NCBI GenBank assembly: GCA_002999035.1 | Contig: CP027241.1 | Span: forward strand, 1,863,001-1,927,000 | Direction: 5' to 3' | From: Lachnospiraceae bacterium oral taxon 500 | Lineage (GTDB): Bacteria; Bacillota; Clostridia; Lachnospirales; Vallitaleaceae | DNA: 64,000 nucleotides | Shown here: in pieces, positions 59,616 to 64,000 of the stretch | Layout: every line of letters begins with the position of its first letter | Position numbering within the stretch: position 1 is the stretch's first letter | Notes under the pieces: generated by a model | Seen by the model: only the letters and a program-made list of their open reading frames with translations | The model's database searches: none | Told to the model about the DNA's origin: nothing | Made by a program: the position numbers and the translations under genes

Positions 59616-60569
59616 ATGATGAACGGAATAGCAAAACAAAAGACGACCAATGCCGGTTTTTTTTCCAAGCAAAACGTTAAGAATATTAAAAAACATAAGT
59701 GGTTATATGTTTTGCTGATGCCGGGATTGATTTACTTTATTATCTTTCGTTATCTGCCGATGTATGGATTGATTATTGCCTTTAAAAATTATGTTCCGTT
59801 TTTGGGCATCAACGGCAGTGAGTGGGTGTATTTTGAGAACTTTAAAAACTTTTTCATTAATCCCGATTTTTTCCGGTTGCTGAAGAACACTTTGGCGATT
59901 GCCTTTTTGAATATCGGGATAGGGTTTCCGATTGCGATTTTATTAGCCTTGCTGCTTAATGAACTGCGTTGTCAGACCTATAAGAAATTAATCCAAAGCT
60001 TCATTTATATTCCGCACTTTATCTCCTGGACGATTACCGCCAGTATTACCTTTATCCTGCTGTCGGTTAATACCGGAGTGGTGACTGAAATCATAGAAGC
60101 TTTGACCGGTCAAAGAATTGATCTGTTGACGAGTGTGGGGGCGTTTCGCCCCCTGATCGTCCTGCAGAGTATCTGGAAAGAATCCGGATGGGGCACCATT
60201 ATTTATTTGGCGGCTTTGGCCGGAGTTGACCAGGAGCAGTATGAGGCGGCGATCATGGACGGTGCGGGGCGGTTTCGGCGAGTCTGGCACATCACCCTGC
60301 CGGCTATCCGCAGCACGATTGTAGTCATGCTGATTTTGCGGGTAGGCAGCTTTTTAAGTACTGGCTTTGATCAGATTTATCTGATGACCAATTCCCTGAA
60401 CCGGACGGTGGCGGACGTTTTTGACACCTATGTTTATACGGTCGGTATCACTCAGGGAGCATACAGTTACAGTACGGCGGTTGGTTTATTCAAGTCCCTG
60501 GTCGGAATTATCCTGGTGATGACGACGAACAAGATTGCCCGGTCAATGGGCGAAAACGGATTATATTAA
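59616..60569 (+). CDS. sugar ABC transporter permease, LplB type (locus 2)
   Basis: 317 residues with six membrane segments; N-terminal LMPGLIYFIIFRYLPMYGLI and EAA-loop YEAAIMDGAGRFRRVWHITLP (about 208-228). It begins 3 bases after the binding-protein stop, with AGGAGAG as ribosome site. It forms the importer core with the next gene. No ATPase in the operon. Confidence 0.92.
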   Translation: MMNGIAKQKTTNAGFFSKQNVKNIKKHKWLYVLLMPGLIYFIIFRYLPMYGLIIAFKNYVPFLGINGSEWVYFENFKNFFINPDFFRLLKNTLAIAFLNIGIGFPIAILLALLLNELRCQTYKKLIQSFIYIPHFISWTITASITFILLSVNTGVVTEIIEALTGQRIDLLTSVGAFRPLIVLQSIWKESGWGTIIYLAALAGVDQEQYEAAIMDGAGRFRRVWHITLPAIRSTIVVMLILRVGSFLSTGFDQIYLMTNSLNRTVADVFDTYVYTVGITQGAYSYSTAVGLFKSLVGIILVMTTNKIARSMGENGLY

Positions 60570-60588
60570 GAAGGAGGACGATATTATT

Positions 60589-61470
60589 ATGGATAGCAAA
60601 CGATTTAATACGCCTCTGGGCAGAGTATTTGATGTTTTCAATATCATCTTTTTGGGGTTGATTGCTCTGGTTATGATTTTGCCGTTTTTGTATATTTTAG
60701 CCGGTTCATTTGCCACGGAAACAGAACTGACGGCGCGTTCTTTCTTTATTTGGCCGAACGAGTTCAGCGTTGAGGCGTACCGCTATACTTTTTCCACGCC
60801 GACTTTTTTGCGGTCGCTGTTTGTCACGGTCGGTGTAACGGTGGTTGGAACGATGATTCAGCTCTTTGCCACTTTGACAATGGCCTATCCGCTGTCGCGG
60901 ACGGATATGCCGGGCAGAAAGTTTTTCCTGAATATGGTCATTTTCTGTATGCTCTTTTCCGGCGGTATGATTCCGACGTTTTTGGTGGTAAAAAATCTGA
61001 AACTTTTGGACAGCTACTGGGCACTGATTTTGCCGATCGCTGTCAGTCCTTTTAATCTGTTGATCATCAAAAACTTTTTCCAAGAACTCCCCAAAGAGCT
61101 GGAAGAAGCGGCTCGAATTGATGGCTGCTCGGATATCGGGGTGTTTGCTAAAATTATTTTGCCGTTGTCCAAGCCGACTATCGCGACCTTTACACTTTTT
61201 TACGCCGTTGGCATCTGGAACGACTTTATGAGCGGTTTACTGTATATCAGCGATAACAAAAAATGGCCGATTCAGCTGCTGCTTAGGCAAATTACTATGT
61301 CGTCGAGCGGCGCCAATGCGCTGGGGACGATGGACATGAACTATACGCCGCCGGAGCAGGGTATTAAGTTTGCGGTAATTGTAATTGCGACTGTGCCGAT
61401 CCTGCTGTTTTATCCCTTCCTGCAAAAGCATTTTGCTAAGGGATTGCTGGTTGGCTCGGTGAAGGGATAG
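60589..61470 (+). CDS. sugar ABC transporter permease, YtcP type (locus 2)
   Basis: 293 residues, six membrane segments, EAA-loop LEEAARIDGCSDIGVFAKIILP and C-terminal YPFLQKHFAKGLLVGSVKG. ATG at 60589 behind AAGGAGG; the in-frame TTG... upstream start at 60535 lies within the previous gene and is rejected. It partners the preceding LplB-type permease. Confidence 0.92.
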   Translation: MDSKRFNTPLGRVFDVFNIIFLGLIALVMILPFLYILAGSFATETELTARSFFIWPNEFSVEAYRYTFSTPTFLRSLFVTVGVTVVGTMIQLFATLTMAYPLSRTDMPGRKFFLNMVIFCMLFSGGMIPTFLVVKNLKLLDSYWALILPIAVSPFNLLIIKNFFQELPKELEEAARIDGCSDIGVFAKIILPLSKPTIATFTLFYAVGIWNDFMSGLLYISDNKKWPIQLLLRQITMSSSGANALGTMDMNYTPPEQGIKFAVIVIATVPILLFYPFLQKHFAKGLLVGSVKG

Positions 61471-61473
61471 GAT

Positions 61474-62160
61474 ATGATTAAGATATTTATTGCGGGCGAT
61501 TCAACTGCTTCGATTAAAGACGCAGCGGCTTATCCGGAAACAGGTTGGGGCGAGGCCTTCCGTTTTTTTCTGCGCAAAGGGGCGGAGCTGCGTAACTACG
61601 CATATAACGCCAAAAGTACCAAAAGTTTTCGGGACGAAGGAAGACTGGCGCGGATTTTAGAAGAAGCCGGGCCGGGAGATTTTGTTCTGATTCAGTTTGG
61701 CCATAATGATGGCAAGGAAGATGATCCCGCCCGCTATGCTGCTCCGTTTGGAGCGTATCAGGAAAACCTAAAGGATTATATTCAGAAGATCCGGCAGCGG
61801 GGGGCGACGCCGATTTTATTGACGTCCTGTTCCCGGCGGCTGTTTGGCGCTGATGGGAAACTACAGCCGGATACACTTGGGCCCTATCCGCAGGCAATGC
61901 GGGAAGCGGCCGAGCGGGAACAGACCGAATGGGTCGATATGTACGCCCGGTCAACGGAATTGCTGGAAGCGTACGGCAGCGAAAAAAGTAAAGATTTGTT
62001 TATGCATCTGGCGGCGGGCGAACATGAAAATTATCCGGAGGGAAAAGAGGACGATACGCATTTTTCTCCGTTGGGGGCTTATCAGCTGGCGAAGATATTG
62101 GCTACAGAGCTGCTAAAGACCTCAGCCGGAAAATGGATTTGTCCGGAGGTTACCGAATAA
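61474..62160 (+). CDS. SGNH-family rhamnogalacturonan acetylesterase (RhgT/YesT-like)
   Basis: Removes acetyl groups from galacturonate in rhamnogalacturonan oligomers. 228 residues with the GDST block (catalytic S10), the oxyanion Asn block FGHNDGK (about 75-81), and the catalytic DxxH in DDTHFSP (about 193-199). The second block reads YNAKSTKSF rather than GRSSKSF, so its Gly is replaced. It starts 3 bases after the permease gene. No signal peptide: a cytoplasmic enzyme working after import. Confidence 0.9.
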   Translation: MIKIFIAGDSTASIKDAAAYPETGWGEAFRFFLRKGAELRNYAYNAKSTKSFRDEGRLARILEEAGPGDFVLIQFGHNDGKEDDPARYAAPFGAYQENLKDYIQKIRQRGATPILLTSCSRRLFGADGKLQPDTLGPYPQAMREAAEREQTEWVDMYARSTELLEAYGSEKSKDLFMHLAAGEHENYPEGKEDDTHFSPLGAYQLAKILATELLKTSAGKWICPEVTE

Positions 62161-62181
62161 CAGCAAACGGGAAGGAAAGCC

Positions 62182-63309
62182 ATGGAGATTAAAAGAGCGG
62201 AAATTATTGAAAAACTGGATTTGGTCATTGATAAGCTGATGCATCTGGAAGGGCCGGAGAATGAGGAAGAACTCAAGGCAAAGGGCGGCGAGGCAATCGG
62301 CTACTTTAAAAGAGACTTTGGCATCAAGGAATGGGACTGGCCGCAGGGAGTCGGCTTATATGGGCTTTTTAAGCTGATCAAGTGCCTGGGCCGGGAAGAA
62401 TACAAGGATTTTTTATACCGCTGGTTCAAGGATAATTTGCAGGCCGGTCTTGGTTCGCGCAATATCAATACGACCGCGCCGCTTTTGACCTTAGTGGAAA
62501 TCAATGAATTTTTTAACGATCCGGAGTTTGAAGCGCTTTGCCTGGATTGGGCCGAATGGTTGATGAACTGCCTGCCGCGGACCGAAGAAGGCGGCTTTCA
62601 GCATGTGACCAGCGCCAACGGCGACCGCTACGGTGTCCGCTTAAATGAAAATGAAATGTGGATTGACACCATTTTTATGACGGTTTTGTTCTTAAATAAA
62701 ATGGGACATCGCTATCAGCGGCCGGATTGGGTGGCGGAGGCCGAGCATCAGGTGCTGATGCATATAAAATACCTGTATGACAAGCAAACCGGTCTGTTTT
62801 ATCATGGCTGGACCTTTAACGACCGCAATAATTTTGGCGGCGTTTTCTGGTGCCGAGGCAACAGCTGGTTTACCGCTGGTATTTTGGAATATATTGAGGC
62901 CTTTGACGGCAAGATGAATGCCGGCTTAAAAACATTTATCGTCAATACCTATAAAGCGCAGGTGAAAAAGCTGAAAGAGTTGCAGGCACCGTCCGGTTTG
63001 TGGTATACTGTGTTGACGGATGCGACCAGTTATGAGGAAGTATCCGGTTCGGCTGCCATTGCTGCCGGAATCCTGCGGGGCGTTAAGACCGGAATTTTAG
63101 GCGACGAATATTTGGACTGTGCTTTTCGGGCGATTAAGGCAATTTTGCAGAACATTGACGCCGACGGAACGGTGCTGAATGTTTCTGCCGGCACCGGCAT
63201 GGGATATAATGCGGAGCATTATAAAAATATCGTGATTGCGCCGATGGCCTATGGCCAGTCTTTAACCATTCTGGCGCTGGTGCGGGCAATTGAGTATTTA
63301 TCCAGATAA
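62182..63309 (+). CDS. GH105 unsaturated rhamnogalacturonyl hydrolase, copy 2
   Basis: Same enzyme as the copy at 25049 (20 differences in 375 by eye, none in the motifs WDWPQGVGLYG, MWIDTIFM with D162, or WCRGNSWFTAG). Here it sits in its functional operon after the acetylesterase, so this is the likelier parental copy. Changes are mostly conservative, plus GRAD to QRPD and DESS to DATS. Ribosome site AAGGAAAG. It cleaves the unsaturated disaccharide made by the lyases. Confidence 0.92.
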   Translation: MEIKRAEIIEKLDLVIDKLMHLEGPENEEELKAKGGEAIGYFKRDFGIKEWDWPQGVGLYGLFKLIKCLGREEYKDFLYRWFKDNLQAGLGSRNINTTAPLLTLVEINEFFNDPEFEALCLDWAEWLMNCLPRTEEGGFQHVTSANGDRYGVRLNENEMWIDTIFMTVLFLNKMGHRYQRPDWVAEAEHQVLMHIKYLYDKQTGLFYHGWTFNDRNNFGGVFWCRGNSWFTAGILEYIEAFDGKMNAGLKTFIVNTYKAQVKKLKELQAPSGLWYTVLTDATSYEEVSGSAAIAAGILRGVKTGILGDEYLDCAFRAIKAILQNIDADGTVLNVSAGTGMGYNAEHYKNIVIAPMAYGQSLTILALVRAIEYLSR

Positions 63310-63347
63310 ATGAAAACGTTCAGGCAGGCAAAGGCAAGGAGAACAGG

Positions 63348-64000
63348 ATGAAAATAGGAGTTCGGGCTCATGATTACGGGCGTTTTGAAGTTAAAGAGCT
63401 GGCGCAGCTTTTAAAGCAGGAAGGCTATGACGCGGCCCAGCTGGTGCTGCCTAAGGTATTTGCCGGCGTGGACAGTTATGCCGCCATCGACGGCCGGCTG
63501 ATTGAAACCATCCGGGAAGAGTTTGACCGGCAGAAGATAGAAATTGCTGTATTTGGCTGCTATATGGATTTGGCGAACCCCGATCAGGAAATCCGGCGAA
63601 AGGCGGTGGCAACCTTTTGCGATTGCCTGATTTGGGCTAAAGAACTGGGAGCCGGGGTGATCGGCACGGAAACGGCTTATGCCCGGCTATCGGCGAAGGA
63701 GCGAAAAGAGTGGCAGCCCTATATGTTAGACAGTATCTGGCGGATATTGGAAAAGGCCAACGCGGTGGATATGACGCTGGCGCTGGAACCGGTGTATTGG
63801 CATCCGCTGACCGGTCTGGAGGTGGTTCAGGAAGTCCTGCACAAGGCACAGGATAACAAGCATTTGAAACTGATCTTTGATCCGGCCAATCTTTTGGAGT
63901 TTCCGGCAACGACCGATCAGGATGCTTATTGGACAAAATGGCTGAGCGCGGTGGGGGAGCAGATTGAAGTCTTTCATATCAAAGACTTTACTGTGTCGCC
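63348..64000 (+). CDS. sugar isomerase/epimerase-like TIM barrel, copy 2 (3' end outside window)
   Basis: Partial: about 217 codons visible. It is closely similar to the copy at 26191 (same MKIGVRAHDYGRF start, ETAYARL, ALEPVYWHPLTGLE and FDPANLLEFP motifs) but has more substitutions than the GH105 pair. It starts 38 bases after GH105 behind GCAAGGAGAACAGG. Probably the last catabolic step encoded in this operon; reaction unknown. The gene runs off the window end. Confidence 0.82.
   Translation, partial: MKIGVRAHDYGRFEVKELAQLLKQEGYDAAQLVLPKVFAGVDSYAAIDGRLIETIREEFDRQKIEIAVFGCYMDLANPDQEIRRKAVATFCDCLIWAKELGAGVIGTETAYARLSAKERKEWQPYMLDSIWRILEKANAVDMTLALEPVYWHPLTGLEVVQEVLHKAQDNKHLKLIFDPANLLEFPATTDQDAYWTKWLSAVGEQIEVFHIKDFTVS

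Overview
The window reads as the chromosome of an anaerobic, low-to-mid GC Gram-positive of the class Clostridia, probably Lachnospiraceae-like. This rests on strong AGGAGG ribosome sites with frequent TTG starts, an S-layer-homology protein, a 2-hydroxyacyl-CoA dehydratase activase, an Fnr-type regulon, Bce-type peptide-resistance genes and binding-protein sugar transporters without their own ATPase. I do not name a species.

Layout. 1-1.7 kb: 3' part of an SLH-domain surface protein. 1.7-11.6 kb: mannoside locus with a LacI-type regulator, GH38 alpha-mannosidase, two permeases, a lipoprotein binding protein and a GH130 enzyme. 11.8-16.7 kb: a BceRSAB-type two-component system and ABC transporter with a visible operator. 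16.8-25.0 kb: a visibly AT-rich acquired cassette, with an insertion-sequence end, a decayed large serine recombinase, an AraC regulator, a heterodimeric ABC exporter-fold pair and a complete ECF-like importer (S, T and double ATPase). 25.0-27.0 kb: a GH105 hydrolase plus a TIM-barrel isomerase, near-duplicates of the pair at 62.2-64 kb. 27-30.6 kb: a hairpin-repeat region, RidA, a Crp/Fnr regulator and a DUF1858-bicupin operon behind a perfect Fnr box. 30.8-34.7 kb: a giant two-domain CoA-dehydratase activase. 35.1-35.4 kb: a small CRISPR array without cas genes in view. 35.5-39.3 kb: phosphodiesterase, coiled-coil and TnpW-like genes, two 122-bp tandem hairpin repeats, and membrane/NERD proteins. 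39.5-49.6 kb: housekeeping genes clpC, an 'endosialidase'-family gene, radA, degV, a lipoprotein, leuS and an isocitrate/isopropylmalate dehydrogenase. 49.6-64 kb: rhamnogalacturonan-I locus with a heparinase-fold lyase, a membrane AraC regulator, then an eight-gene operon (YesU, YetA-like exo-lyase, lipoprotein, two permeases, acetylesterase, GH105, isomerase).

How it works together (inference from families). Two glycan systems import oligosaccharides through LplB/YtcP/LipO-type transporters that must borrow an MsmX-like ATPase from elsewhere. One then uses GH38 and GH130 on alpha- and beta-mannosides (N-glycan-like). The other uses an acetylesterase, an exo-lyase and an unsaturated-uronyl hydrolase on rhamnogalacturonan. 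The most unusual material is the ECF/exporter cassette, the covarying dispersed hairpin element (about 2.8 and 27.4 kb), the 122-bp structured tandem repeats, and the CRISPR array whose repeat variants keep a GNRA tetraloop.
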